Assembly (NCBI GenBank): GCA_910578505.1
Contig: CAJTPV010000023.1
Location: 1 to 48,642, forward strand
Reading direction: 5' to 3'
DNA from: an uncultured Oscillospiraceae bacterium
GTDB taxonomy: Bacteria; Bacillota; Clostridia; Oscillospirales; Oscillospiraceae
Length of the DNA stretch: 48,642 nucleotides
Shown here: in pieces, positions 1 through 7,808 of the stretch
Layout: each line of letters starts with the position of its first letter
Numbering within the stretch: the first letter of the stretch is position 1
The notes under the pieces: generated by a model
Seen by the model: the letters and a program-made list of their open reading frames with translations, nothing else
Told to the model about the DNA's origin: nothing
The model's database searches: none
Translations under genes and position numbers: made by a program

Positions 1-719
1 CCTACAAGGCTCTTGCCGTGCTTGCTGTTGCACACGTTCTGTATCTCGTCCACCACCAGCAGGCCGATGTGGTTCAACGCCACTTGGCTGACGCTCCCGA
101 TCAACATATCCGTAGTAGCCCTGGCCCGTAATGCGTTCTGATAGTAATTGCTGTCAATGGCTTCATCCACCTTCCGCAACACCTCCAGCAGCAGTCCCTT
201 TACAGAGGAATCAAAGGGACACTGAACACAGATGCAGGGGATGATCTTGGTGTGGGGATTCTCTACCTCAATAATACGATTCTCGGTAATCAGAGTAATG
301 GCCCGACTGATGGCAGATGATTTCCCAATACCAGAAGCCCCAATGATGGTGAAGCTGTCGGAGCCGCCCATGATGCCGCTGTACTCCTGCTGCATGATGG
401 CCTTGAAGTTCTGATTCTGCTGCTGTACCGCCAGCTTTGTACCCTTCTTCTGGAGTGACCGCATCAACGCCAGATAGAGCTTGCTGTAAATCTCCAACGA
501 CATTTGATTTGGAACATAGACCCGGTAGAGGTCAGAGAGAGCCATGAGCCGTACAGGAGCATCAGCATTACAGATAGCAACATCGTACTCCGGCAGCACT
601 TCCAGGGCAGAACGCAACTCGCTCCCCGACTTCATGTGGGGCAGGACGTTGATAATCTCGGATAAACTGTTCACAAAACCACTCACTTTCAAAAATATAT
701 CAAAGGAGGCAGTTCCCAT
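1..719 (-). CDS. tnsC: TnsC/TniB-like AAA ATPase of Tn7-like transposon (3' end cut by window)
   Basis: ATP-dependent regulator that in Tn7-type elements links target selection to the transposase. About 239 codons are visible; the C-terminal part lies left of the window. Walker A is GASGIGKSS at about residues 127-135 and Walker B is LLVVDEIQN at about 216-224. The segment MALSDLYRVYVPNQ before Walker A is typical of TniB/TnsC-like proteins of clostridial Tn7 relatives. The start is uncertain. The frame is open back to a stop at 750-752. ATG at 719, GTG at 674, ATG at 635 and ATG at 545 are all possible, and none has a strong ribosome binding site. I give the longest ATG. At 719 it touches the start of the divergent gene at 718, so the normal tnsB-tnsC junction has been broken up by that gene. 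Confidence 0.85.
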   Translation of the reverse strand, partial: MGTASFDIFLKVSGFVNSLSEIINVLPHMKSGSELRSALEVLPEYDVAICNADAPVRLMALSDLYRVYVPNQMSLEIYSKLYLALMRSLQKKGTKLAVQQQNQNFKAIMQQEYSGIMGGSDSFTIIGASGIGKSSAISRAITLITENRIIEVENPHTKIIPCICVQCPFDSSVKGLLLEVLRKVDEAIDSNYYQNALRARATTDMLIGSVSQVALNHIGLLVVDEIQNVCNSKHGKSLV

Positions 720-1812
720 GCAACTTGGCTGTACAAAAAAACTACAGGATTACCTCAAGAGAGACATCTCCCCGGCGGATCAATTAGCTGACCCCTTCTT
801 TTCCTGGAGCGCTGATCTGCTGACCATCAATCGCCATAAGACAGTCTCGGTTGTAAACGACTGCACCCGTTGTGGGTTTGTTCTCTATGGCGTGGCCGCA
901 AAAACGATGAAAAATCTGGAACAGCAGATTATGGATGGTATCCGCACAATGTTGGTCGCAGATGAAATCGCACCTGATCTGATTGACCGATATATGGAAG
1001 ACTGCGGACAGACAATTACCTTTACAAAAACAAGGGATCGCAGCACTGTAGCCAGAATGAATAAGTTCAATGAGCGGGTTCACCGGATGGCAGACAAGTT
1101 TGTTTTGGGGCCGCCGATTCAAAAGCATTGTCTGCGCTGGATGAGCGATGACGTAATCAGCTCCCATGGTGAATATAAGACGACACTCAATCTTCTCCAA
1201 CGCGCTTTCGCTGACCACTATGGTACAGATAAGGTCTTTCAACATCATACACTGACCTTGATGGTCAACTTACAGCTTGACATTCCCTGTTCCCGTGTAG
1301 TGGAAATCCCAGCTGGCCTCACTCTCGCTGACCTGCACAGGATCGTTCAGCACCTGTTCTATTGGCAAGGCTACCATCTGCATGAGTTCAGGCCCCCGGA
1401 CGGTATGCCGCTTGACATTGCGTTCCCTGAATATGCTGATTTGGCTGTGACTGGCGAGTTTGATGAAAGCGATTGCACCAAAATTGAACAATGTGTTTCT
1501 TTACAGGAAGCATTTACCCAGTACCACACACTGATTTACACGTATGATTTTGGAGACGACTGGCAGCATGAAATTACCTTAACCGAGGAAACAATAGATG
1601 CTGAATCAAAGTGGCCACGTTGCATTGCCGCAATTGGCACGCCTCCACCGGAAGACGTTGGCGGTGAGACTGGATTCGCTGAGCTGAGGCGCATTTTGAG
1701 TAACCCACAGGATGAAGAGTACGAGGATATGAAAAACTGGGCAGATGATATGGGGTGGAAACCTTTTGACTTGGAGCAAGTCAACGAGGCTCTGAAAAGA
1801 TGGCGTTGGTAA
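718..1812 (+). CDS. PRiA4b ORF3-like protein with DUF6933-like N-terminus, cargo between tnsB and tnsC
   Basis: A 364-residue protein. The start at 718 is chosen because AAAGGAGG lies just upstream; the open frame extends to 544, but that part is antisense to tnsC. Residues 1 to about 60 (MQLGCTKKLQDYL, then WSADLLTINRHKT) resemble DUF6933. From about residue 175 to the end it matches the plasmid pRiA4b ORF-3 / IS1096 TnpR-like family, with YHLHEF, YTYDFGDDWQHEI near 274 and a closing DMGWKPFD segment. The biochemical function of this family is not known; it is often found on mobile elements. It runs opposite to tnsA, tnsB and tnsC and separates tnsB from tnsC, so it looks like cargo that landed inside the transposition module. 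Family assignment of the C-terminal half is firm, the N-terminal one moderate. Confidence 0.85.
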   Translation: MQLGCTKKLQDYLKRDISPADQLADPFFSWSADLLTINRHKTVSVVNDCTRCGFVLYGVAAKTMKNLEQQIMDGIRTMLVADEIAPDLIDRYMEDCGQTITFTKTRDRSTVARMNKFNERVHRMADKFVLGPPIQKHCLRWMSDDVISSHGEYKTTLNLLQRAFADHYGTDKVFQHHTLTLMVNLQLDIPCSRVVEIPAGLTLADLHRIVQHLFYWQGYHLHEFRPPDGMPLDIAFPEYADLAVTGEFDESDCTKIEQCVSLQEAFTQYHTLIYTYDFGDDWQHEITLTEETIDAESKWPRCIAAIGTPPPEDVGGETGFAELRRILSNPQDEEYEDMKNWADDMGWKPFDLEQVNEALKRWRW

Positions 1813-1834
1813 ATGTCCTATGACCTTAAATCGG

Positions 1835-3649
1835 TTATTCCTTCATGTAGTTACGGTGGTTCTTGGTCTGCTCCCGCCTCCTGGTATTACGGATATTCTT
1901 CATGCGGACATCACCGCTACCAGCACCGCTACTAGCAATGGCCTCAATATGCTGGGCCAGATTGATTTGAGCCTGTAGGTTATCTCTGACTGCACCTCTG
2001 GCAATGTCCCTCTGACTCTCCTGTAGCTCCTGTACCGTAGTCAGGTCTTTACCCTCATATCTGGATTCGATAATGGTAAATTCTGTATAGGTTCCATCTT
2101 CGAGTATCCATACGGAGGTCACATCTTCTGGATTGTAGGCTACAATTACATCACCACCGGATAGATATTGCTCCGTGTACCCCTCACAGTGATACCGCAG
2201 CTTGTTTACCTTCAATCCTGACCTGCTGAACTTACCTGTAGCCCTGGGTAGCAAGGTCAACATCAACTCCCTTTTCCCAATTTCAATAAGGTTAGCCCCG
2301 ATTTGGGATTTTCCCCAATTCCAGATTTGGGAGGCATAGGGCTTCACCTGGGCCGCTATCATATCCTCGGTATAGGGAAAGTTCTCGATGATCCTCTGCG
2401 AGTTGTAATAGATGATGCAATGCAGGATGATCTTCTCAAAGTCGGCCATGGTCAGACAAGCATCCTTCCGGTAGTCATGCGCTCCCCGTTCCTGATAGTC
2501 AGGCTCGATGACACCTTTGCCCTTCAGGTGCTTCTTGTAGCTCTCCTGTACCAAATCGAAGAATTTCTCTATCAAACCCTTCAACTCTGGTCGGTAAGAA
2601 GGGAGATTGACAACTTTAACCCCCAGCTCTGCAATCTGTTCAAAATTCTCGGATGTATACTCGCTGCCCATGTCGGTGATGAACGTAGCCGGGAGCATAT
2701 CACAGTCCCAGTCCTCTTTCTGAATAGAGATACCGAACCTACTACACCATGAAACCTTATCAGCAATGATGTTCAATATCAACCCTCGGAGACTGTAGAC
2801 ACCACCTTCCCACGATAGGGAGTACCCACAACACAGGCCACTATAGGCATCGACACAGGCAGTCAGAATCGGTCTACCTACCAGACTGCCAGTATCATCG
2901 ACAAGATAGATGTCACACACCGTAGCATCAAACATCCCTGTACCAACAGCAGGAGCAAACTCCTGTACTCCGTCACCTGTCAAGGGCCGATTGTTCCGCT
3001 GATAGTTCTTCAACCCATCACGGGAGATGTAGAAGTTCTGTAGGTTCCTGGTCTTACGATAGAAGTACCGGAACTGATAGAACGACGGGTATTCCTCTGC
3101 CAGTACCCCCAGGCTATCACAGTATTTCTCTTTGAGCATCATCGTGTAGGCTGTCATGAGAGATTGCTTCTTGGTGGTGTAGAAGAATTTGTTCAACGCC
3201 CATCTTATATTCTTCTCGTCCTGAGTCAACACTCGTTCATCCTCCCTACGTCTCGGAGCAAGAGCAGCCACATCCAGGTAGACCAGATACAGACAGAGAT
3301 AGCTTCTGACGGTCTGCTTCGACACTCTATGTTTTTCAGCCACGGAGCAGATCAACCGGGAACGCATCCGATCATCAGCTACGAAAGGCAGGATAGGCGC
3401 AATCACCGTGTACCTCTCGTACATGGTTTTCCTCTGGTCGGCATCCAGATCATCCACACTGACAATCACAATCCCTGTAGCCTCGGACAGTTCACCGTAG
3501 GTACACTCAGAGTAGGATTCCAGAGTATCCCTCTCCACCCACACAGGCATTGTCCTCTTGATACAGTCGATGACAAGAACCCTGTCACCCTGCACTTCCA
3601 GTACCCGGATGATGCTGTCACCAGACCGGAGCAGATCATACTTCTTCAT
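1835..3649 (-). CDS. tnsB: TnsB-like DDE transposase of Tn7-like element
   Basis: Transposase that joins the 3' ends of the element to target DNA. The 604-residue protein has a helix-turn-helix near residues 105-120 (AEKHRVSKQTVRSYL), an rve-type catalytic core with D246 (DATVCDIYLV), D326 (ITDMGSEY) and E361 (GLIEKFF), and a C-terminal beta-barrel of Mu-transposase type. The 34 residues between D326 and E361 match the classic DDE spacing. The start is the ATG at 3649, with GGGGGTGG a few bases upstream; an open frame to 3706 exists but lacks support. It overlaps the end of tnsA by 14 bases, so the two are translationally coupled. The product should bind the CCCCAAAA repeats at 4021-4153. Confidence 0.9.
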   Translation of the reverse strand: MKKYDLLRSGDSIIRVLEVQGDRVLVIDCIKRTMPVWVERDTLESYSECTYGELSEATGIVIVSVDDLDADQRKTMYERYTVIAPILPFVADDRMRSRLICSVAEKHRVSKQTVRSYLCLYLVYLDVAALAPRRREDERVLTQDEKNIRWALNKFFYTTKKQSLMTAYTMMLKEKYCDSLGVLAEEYPSFYQFRYFYRKTRNLQNFYISRDGLKNYQRNNRPLTGDGVQEFAPAVGTGMFDATVCDIYLVDDTGSLVGRPILTACVDAYSGLCCGYSLSWEGGVYSLRGLILNIIADKVSWCSRFGISIQKEDWDCDMLPATFITDMGSEYTSENFEQIAELGVKVVNLPSYRPELKGLIEKFFDLVQESYKKHLKGKGVIEPDYQERGAHDYRKDACLTMADFEKIILHCIIYYNSQRIIENFPYTEDMIAAQVKPYASQIWNWGKSQIGANLIEIGKRELMLTLLPRATGKFSRSGLKVNKLRYHCEGYTEQYLSGGDVIVAYNPEDVTSVWILEDGTYTEFTIIESRYEGKDLTTVQELQESQRDIARGAVRDNLQAQINLAQHIEAIASSGAGSGDVRMKNIRNTRRREQTKNHRNYMKE

Positions 3650-3983
3650 CAATGACCACCCCCCAATCCGTGACACCATGCCTGAGCCAGTAGTCCCTCG
3701 AAGCATCCAACAGCTTCACCGTCAAAGGCTTCATCAGGAACTTACGGAATACGCACTCCCTGACCATCAGATCACCATCAGCCTTAGTGCATACGAAGTC
3801 TGACGTGTAGTTTCCGACTTCCAATCCATCCAGCAGGACATTACACCTGATCTCCACAACTTCATCACTGGCTTGCAGTAGGTCAGCATAGGCATACTGG
3901 ATAGCGTCATACGTCCGGCACACCTCAGCGCACTTGCCCAGTACCCGCTTCTCGCATCGTCCCTTGAAGTTCTTCTTCCTCAT
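3636..3983 (-). CDS. tnsA: TnsA-like endonuclease, small single-domain form
   Basis: Partner nuclease that cuts the 5' strands at the transposon ends and so allows cut-and-paste movement. At 115 residues it is less than half of Tn7 TnsA and seems to consist only of the catalytic domain. Candidate active-site residues are E11 (GRCEKRV), D62 (NYTSDFVC) and E76 (MVRECVFRK). The lysine found two residues after the third position in classical TnsA is not evident, which may be normal for this short subgroup. The start at 3983 follows GGAGG nine bases upstream; the frame is open to 4040. It is the first gene after the transposon end and overlaps tnsB. The call rests on motifs plus its position beside tnsB and tnsC. 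Confidence 0.75.
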   Translation of the reverse strand: MRKKNFKGRCEKRVLGKCAEVCRTYDAIQYAYADLLQASDEVVEIRCNVLLDGLEVGNYTSDFVCTKADGDLMVRECVFRKFLMKPLTVKLLDASRDYWLRHGVTDWGVVIDEEV

Positions 3984-4020
3984 GTTGGCAGTCCTCCCCC
4001 ATGGGAACACCCTGTACCAA

Positions 4021-4153
4021 TCCCCAAAAGCAGTCCCCAAAAACGAAGGCAGCTTACTTTTGGGGAATTGGGGCCTGTGCTTTTGGGAAAGCTGACCGCC
4101 TCAAAGCCCCTGTTTGCAAGGGTTTCAAGCCTGCTGTCAAATCCCCAAAAACA
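4021..4153. repeat. Transposon end with repeated CCCCAAAA boxes (probable TnsB sites)
   Basis: TCCCCAAAA or its complement occurs at 4021, 4034, about 4058-4064 (inverted), and 4142-4150. A weaker CTTTTGGGA copy lies near 4080-4087. The outermost copy reads TGTTTTTGGGGATTTGAC from 4153 leftward and forms the tip. Repeated binding sites close to the tip are expected for TnsB; the mixed orientation differs from Tn7 itself. The region also has to hold the tnsA promoter, but no clear one is seen. Confidence 0.7.
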
Positions 4154-4170
4154 CACTCATCGAATATCAC

Positions 4171-4422
4171 CATGTCGTAGGGCAACGGGATTTATCCTGT
4201 AAGGGGCAAAGTCGTTTATTCTGCCGGGCCAGGGCCCGGATGCCCCTACTCCATGGTGATATAGCGCAGAATGTTCCGAAAATCCTTATATCAGGCAGGG
4301 AAAGGATAGTCCGGAGGACAAAAATAAGACCCCGCATCGTGAGATGCAAGGTCTTATTTTTCTATGTCGGAGGCTAAGTGTTATTGCCCTGCACAGGATA
4401 AATCACATTGCCCTACGACATG
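4171..4422. mobile_element. MITE-like element with 39-bp terminal inverted repeats behind guaA
   Basis: The left arm 4171-4209 begins CATGTCGTAGGGCAA and the right arm 4384-4422 is its inverse. I count 34 of 39 positions identical. The 252-bp unit holds no gene. It contains a strong hairpin at 4320-4361 and GC-rich palindromic sequence around 4222-4250 ending in TGCCCCTAC, similar in style to REP-type repeats. The right arm ends only four bases beyond the guaA stop codon, and the left arm is 18 bp from the transposon tip. No clear target-site duplication was found. Non-autonomous element is an inference from size and inverted repeats. Confidence 0.6.
4320..4361. terminator. Bidirectional intrinsic terminator downstream of guaA
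   Basis: AAAAATAAGACC (4320-4331) pairs perfectly with GGTCTTATTTTT (4350-4361), with an inner GCATC/GATGC stem and a GTGA loop. The T-runs on both strands allow termination in either direction. It lies inside the MITE-like unit and probably ends guaA transcripts. Confidence 0.75.
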
Positions 4423-4426
4423 ACGC

Positions 4427-5968
4427 TCACTCCCACTCGATCGTTGCCGGGGGCTTACTGGTCACATCATACACGATCCGATTAATCCCCGGAACCTCAT
4501 TTACCACACGGGTACTGATCCTATCCAGCACCTCATACGGCAGCCTAGCCCAATCAGCGGTCATAAAATCGGTCGTCGTCACAGCCCGGAGCGCAAGCGT
4601 ATAGTCATACGATCTCCCGTCCCCCATCACGCCCACGCTTCTGCTATTGGTCAGCACGGCAAAATACTGCCCAATCTCCTGCCCCAACCCCGCGTCCACA
4701 ATCTCCTGCCGGTAAATCGCATCGGCATCCCGCAGAGTATCCAGCTTCTCCTTGGTCAAATCCCCAATCACGCGAATCGCCAGCCCCGGTCCGGGGAACG
4801 GCTGCCTGGACACCAAATACTCCGGCAGGCCCAGTTCCCGGCCCAGCTGCCGTACCTCATCCTTGAACAGCAGCCGCAGCGGCTCAATGATCTCCTTAAA
4901 GTCCACATACTCCGGCAGCCCGCCCACATTGTGGTGGCTCTTGATTACGGCGGCATCTCCTGCTCCGGACTCAATCACATCCGGATAAATCGTCCCCTGG
5001 GCCAGAAAGTCCACCGCGCCAATCTTTTTTGCCTCCTCCTCAAAGACCCGGATGAACTCCTCGCCGATAATTTTGCGTTTCCGCTCCGGTTCCGTCACGC
5101 CGGACAGCTTCTGCAAAAATCTTGCTTCCGCATCCACCCGCACAAAATTCATCGCCCAGGGCTGGAAGGCGGCCTCTACCTCGTCGCCCTCATCCTTCCG
5201 CATCAAACCGTGGTCCACAAACACGCACGTCAGCTGCTCTCCCACAGCCTCCGCCAACAGCGCGGCGCACACCGAGCTGTCCACACCGCCGGAGAGAGCC
5301 AGCAGCACCCTTCCGCCGCCGACCTTTTCCCGGATAGCCGCAATGGCAGTGCGCTTATAATCTCCCATGGTCCAGTCGCCCGCCGCACCGCACACCTCAT
5401 ACAAAAAGTTGCGGATCATCGCCACGCCGTTTTCCGTATGGTTGACCTCCGGGTGATACTGCACCCCATAAAAGCCCCGCGTTTCATCCGCAATCGCCAC
5501 ATTGGGGCAGGCCTTGGAGTGCGCCATCAGGGCAAACCCGTCCGGCACCTTTTCCATATAATCGCCGTGGCTCATCCAGCTCACGCCCCGCTCCGGCAGA
5601 TTCTTGAAGAGCTTACAGGAGGTATCAAAAAACGTCTCCGTTTTCCCGTACTCCCTGGCGGTGTCATCCTGCGCGGCGGTCACCCGGCCTCCCAGGGCCT
5701 GGGCCATCAGCTGGCAGCCATAGCAGATGCCCAGCACCGGCACGCCCATCTGGAATATGGCGGGGTCCACATGGGGGGCGTCCTCCAGATAAACGGAATT
5801 GGGGCCGCCGGTAAAAATCAATCCAATGGGCTGCATCTTCTGCAGCTCCTCCAAAGGCGTGGTATAGGGCTTCACCTCGCAGTACACACCGCACTCCCGG
5901 ACCCGCCGGGCGATCAGCTGGTTGTACTGCCCGCCGAAGTCCAGAACAATCAACAGTTGATGGGACAT
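4427..5968 (-). CDS. guaA: GMP synthase (glutamine-hydrolysing)
   Basis: Converts XMP to GMP with ATP and glutamine, the last step of guanine nucleotide synthesis. The 513-residue length is normal for a two-domain GuaA. The N-terminal class I amidotransferase shows GICYGCQLMAQ with the nucleophile Cys near residue 82 and YHPEV with its His near 172. The ATP-pyrophosphatase domain shows ALSGGVDSSV near residue 225 and the C-terminus ends in the conserved TIEWE. AAGGAGGG precedes the ATG. It follows xpt and an unknown gene in the same direction, which groups GMP synthesis with purine salvage. The 3' end abuts the MITE-like element. Confidence 0.98.
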   Translation of the reverse strand: MSHQLLIVLDFGGQYNQLIARRVRECGVYCEVKPYTTPLEELQKMQPIGLIFTGGPNSVYLEDAPHVDPAIFQMGVPVLGICYGCQLMAQALGGRVTAAQDDTAREYGKTETFFDTSCKLFKNLPERGVSWMSHGDYMEKVPDGFALMAHSKACPNVAIADETRGFYGVQYHPEVNHTENGVAMIRNFLYEVCGAAGDWTMGDYKRTAIAAIREKVGGGRVLLALSGGVDSSVCAALLAEAVGEQLTCVFVDHGLMRKDEGDEVEAAFQPWAMNFVRVDAEARFLQKLSGVTEPERKRKIIGEEFIRVFEEEAKKIGAVDFLAQGTIYPDVIESGAGDAAVIKSHHNVGGLPEYVDFKEIIEPLRLLFKDEVRQLGRELGLPEYLVSRQPFPGPGLAIRVIGDLTKEKLDTLRDADAIYRQEIVDAGLGQEIGQYFAVLTNSRSVGVMGDGRSYDYTLALRAVTTTDFMTADWARLPYEVLDRISTRVVNEVPGINRIVYDVTSKPPATIEWE

Positions 5969-6002
5969 ACCAAATTCCCTCCTTCACTTCTATGTAAGTC
6001 GT

Positions 6003-6560
6003 CTATTGCCACATATAGGGATACCCCAGCTTGTCCATAAAGTCTGCCATCTGCCAGCAGTCCCCTATTCCATATGTATCCGTCTCATACGCCTTGCGGC
6101 ACTCCGGCCCCGACAGGACCCCGGCATCCCAGGGAACCAGATACCCGGCAAGGTCCGCCTCCGGAACGTGAAACCGCTCTGCCAGCAGGGCGCTGCTGCC
6201 CGATACCCTCTGCCGCTCCGCCTCAGAAACTTCCTCAAAATAGTCCGGCATTGGGTTGAACTCATCTAAAAGCTCCCCATTTTCACAGCAGTAATATCCC
6301 CAGAAGTCGTCATCATAAATAAACAGGAACAGCACCAGTCCCTTCAGCTGTGCCGACAGCGCCTGTGCCAGCGGGGCATATCCGGCGCAGTACTCGTTGA
6401 ACAATACGCTCACGCCGCCATTCTGTCCCGCGATTTGACACGCCGCTGTCTCCAGCTGCATCCCGTTCTGCCCGTTCCGGCTCTCCAGCGCCGACAGCGC
6501 GGCGCGCACTTCCTCCTCCGTGCTGTCCGGTATCACCGCCGCCTCCATAAACAGCCCCAT
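6003..6560 (-). CDS. Hypothetical protein between xpt and guaA
   Basis: A 185-residue soluble, acidic protein that I do not recognise. It has no signal peptide or membrane segment. A hydrophobic strand LVLFLFIYDDDFWGYYC near the middle is followed by DEFNPMPDYFEEVSEAE. The overall look is of a small alpha/beta protein; some secondary resemblance to SMI1/KNR4-like or immunity-type proteins is possible but not shown. Its ATG overlaps the xpt stop by one base (TAATG) with GGAGG upstream, so its translation is coupled to xpt. It therefore likely belongs to a purine salvage operon xpt-orf-guaA, although no catalytic motif supports a purine role. Confidence 0.75.
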   Translation of the reverse strand: MGLFMEAAVIPDSTEEEVRAALSALESRNGQNGMQLETAACQIAGQNGGVSVLFNEYCAGYAPLAQALSAQLKGLVLFLFIYDDDFWGYYCCENGELLDEFNPMPDYFEEVSEAERQRVSGSSALLAERFHVPEADLAGYLVPWDAGVLSGPECRKAYETDTYGIGDCWQMADFMDKLGYPYMWQ

Positions 6561-7138
6561 TACGTGTCCTCCCGGAATACGATCCCATTCCCGTCGGCCT
6601 GCTCAATCACAGCCAGCGCGTGGTAATTGAGCCCCTGGTTTCTCAGCCGGTCGCCGCCGCCCTGGAAGCCCTTTTCCACCGCGATGCCAATTCCCATCAG
6701 CTGGGCCCCGGCCTGGCTCACCAGGTCGCACAGCCCGCGCACCGCCTCGCCATTGGCCATAAAGTCGTCCACAATGAGCACCCTGTCGCCGGCAGTCATC
6801 CACTCCTTGCTGAGAATCTGCGTCACCTTTTTCTTGTAGGTGTAGGAATAGATCTCGCTCTGGTACAGACCGCCCTCGATGTTGTCGCTCTTCGCCTTCT
6901 TGGCGAACACCATCGGCACCTTGTACTTCTCGGCGCAGATGGTCGCCAGGGCGATGCCGCTGGCCTCGGCGGTCAACACCATGGTGATGTTTGACACATC
7001 GAAGAATTTTGCGAATTCATCCGCGATGTCCGCCATCAATTTCGTGTCCACCCGGTGGTTTAAAAATCCATCCACCTTGATGATGTTGCCGGGCAACACC
7101 TTGCCCTCCCTGCGAATGCGTTCCTTCAGTTCCTGCAT
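6560..7138 (-). CDS. xpt: Xanthine phosphoribosyltransferase
   Basis: Salvages xanthine to XMP using PRPP. The 192-residue protein starts at MQELKERIRREGKVLPG, the usual Xpt N-terminus; an in-frame ATG at 7150 lies directly against GAGAGG and is less likely. The PRPP-binding loop is VLIVDDFMANGEA near residue 120 and VLTAEASGIALA lies near 50. Downstream of it are the unknown gene and guaA, and guaA uses the XMP that Xpt makes. In Bacillus xpt is controlled by a guanine riboswitch. None is evident in the roughly 50-base leader here, so control may differ. Confidence 0.97.
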   Translation of the reverse strand: MQELKERIRREGKVLPGNIIKVDGFLNHRVDTKLMADIADEFAKFFDVSNITMVLTAEASGIALATICAEKYKVPMVFAKKAKSDNIEGGLYQSEIYSYTYKKKVTQILSKEWMTAGDRVLIVDDFMANGEAVRGLCDLVSQAGAQLMGIGIAVEKGFQGGGDRLRNQGLNYHALAVIEQADGNGIVFREDT

Positions 7139-7193
7139 CGTCCGCCACATCCTCTCATCATGATTTTTTTATGGTCGAGAATATACTTCCCTT

Positions 7194-7222
7194 ATTATGA
7201 CAAGTTTCTGTCCTTCTTGCAA
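7194..7222 (-). promoter_or_regulatory. Sigma-A promoter for xpt
   Basis: Leftward TTGCAA (7217-7222), 17-base spacer, CATAAT (7194-7199). It lies about 55 bases before the xpt start and after the end of pgsA. Confidence 0.65.
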
Positions 7223-7282
7223 TTGTCGATTGTGACAAAATCTGCTGGTCTGAACGGGACTGCGTCATGGCCTGCGCTCCCG

Positions 7283-7804
7283 TCACATCTCGCGCAAACA
7301 GTCCTTATTCTTCATAAAATACTCCACACCCGAATACAGCGTCGTCACCACGATCACCGCCGCGCATACGGTATCCACCACCGGCGGCACCGGCAGGAAC
7401 ATCACCACCAGGCACACCATCGTCGCCGCGGTCTTCACCTTCCCGGACCACCCGGCGGCAATGACCCGCCCCTGGTCGCTGGCCACCATCCGCAGGCCGC
7501 TGACGGCGAACTCCCGCACAATCACGATCAGCAGCGCCCAGCCCGGCAGCCTGCCCTGCTCCACAAACCACACCATGGCGGCGGTCACCAGCATCTTGTC
7601 CGCCAGCGGGTCGGCAAATTTCCCGAAATCCGTAATCAGATTGTACTTTCTTGCGATTTTCCCATCCAGCATATCCGTCAGGCTCGCAAGGATAAAAATG
7701 GCCAGCGCGATATAGGCGGCATAGGGGACGTCCAAATACAAAACCAGCAAAAACGGCAGAATTAGTACGATTCGCAGTAACGTCAGCTTGTTTGGCAAAT
7801 TCAT
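7283..7804 (-). CDS. pgsA: CDP-diacylglycerol--glycerol-3-phosphate 3-phosphatidyltransferase
   Basis: Membrane enzyme making phosphatidylglycerol phosphate, the committed step to phosphatidylglycerol and cardiolipin. The 173-residue protein starts at MNLPNKLTLLRI. The CDP-alcohol phosphotransferase signature is clear near residues 55-80: DMLDGKIARKY then GKFADPLADK. Four or five hydrophobic segments are visible. The ATG lies four bases beyond the rimO stop, with AGGAGG inside the end of rimO, so translation is coupled. rimO-pgsA adjacency is common in Firmicutes. Confidence 0.95.
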   Translation of the reverse strand: MNLPNKLTLLRIVLILPFLLVLYLDVPYAAYIALAIFILASLTDMLDGKIARKYNLITDFGKFADPLADKMLVTAAMVWFVEQGRLPGWALLIVIVREFAVSGLRMVASDQGRVIAAGWSGKVKTAATMVCLVVMFLPVPPVVDTVCAAVIVVTTLYSGVEYFMKNKDCLREM

Positions 7805-7808
7805 ATCC

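Larger units (their letters stand above)
1..4153. mobile_element. Tn7-like transposon, one end (partial)
   Basis: The leftmost 4.15 kb holds tnsA, tnsB and tnsC-like genes transcribed leftward, plus one gene in the opposite direction. The right boundary is placed at about 4153 because, read leftward, the sequence there starts TGTTTTTGGGG and is followed by repeated TTTTGGGG/CCCCAAAA boxes. TGT...ACA tips with several transposase sites behind them are the hallmark of Tn7-family ends. The other end, any TniQ/TnsD gene and most cargo lie outside the window, so the target duplication cannot be read. Base composition is clearly less GC-rich than the housekeeping genes that follow, which fits acquisition. 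The exact tip could be 4153 or 4155. Confidence 0.8.

Noticed and set aside
544..717. Upstream extension of the PRiA4b-like gene
   Set aside because: It overlaps tnsC coding sequence antisense; the AGGAGG before the ATG at 718 fixes the start there.
7139..7282. Purine riboswitch ahead of xpt
   Set aside because: No purine aptamer core or terminator could be drawn; only a simple promoter and short leader are seen.
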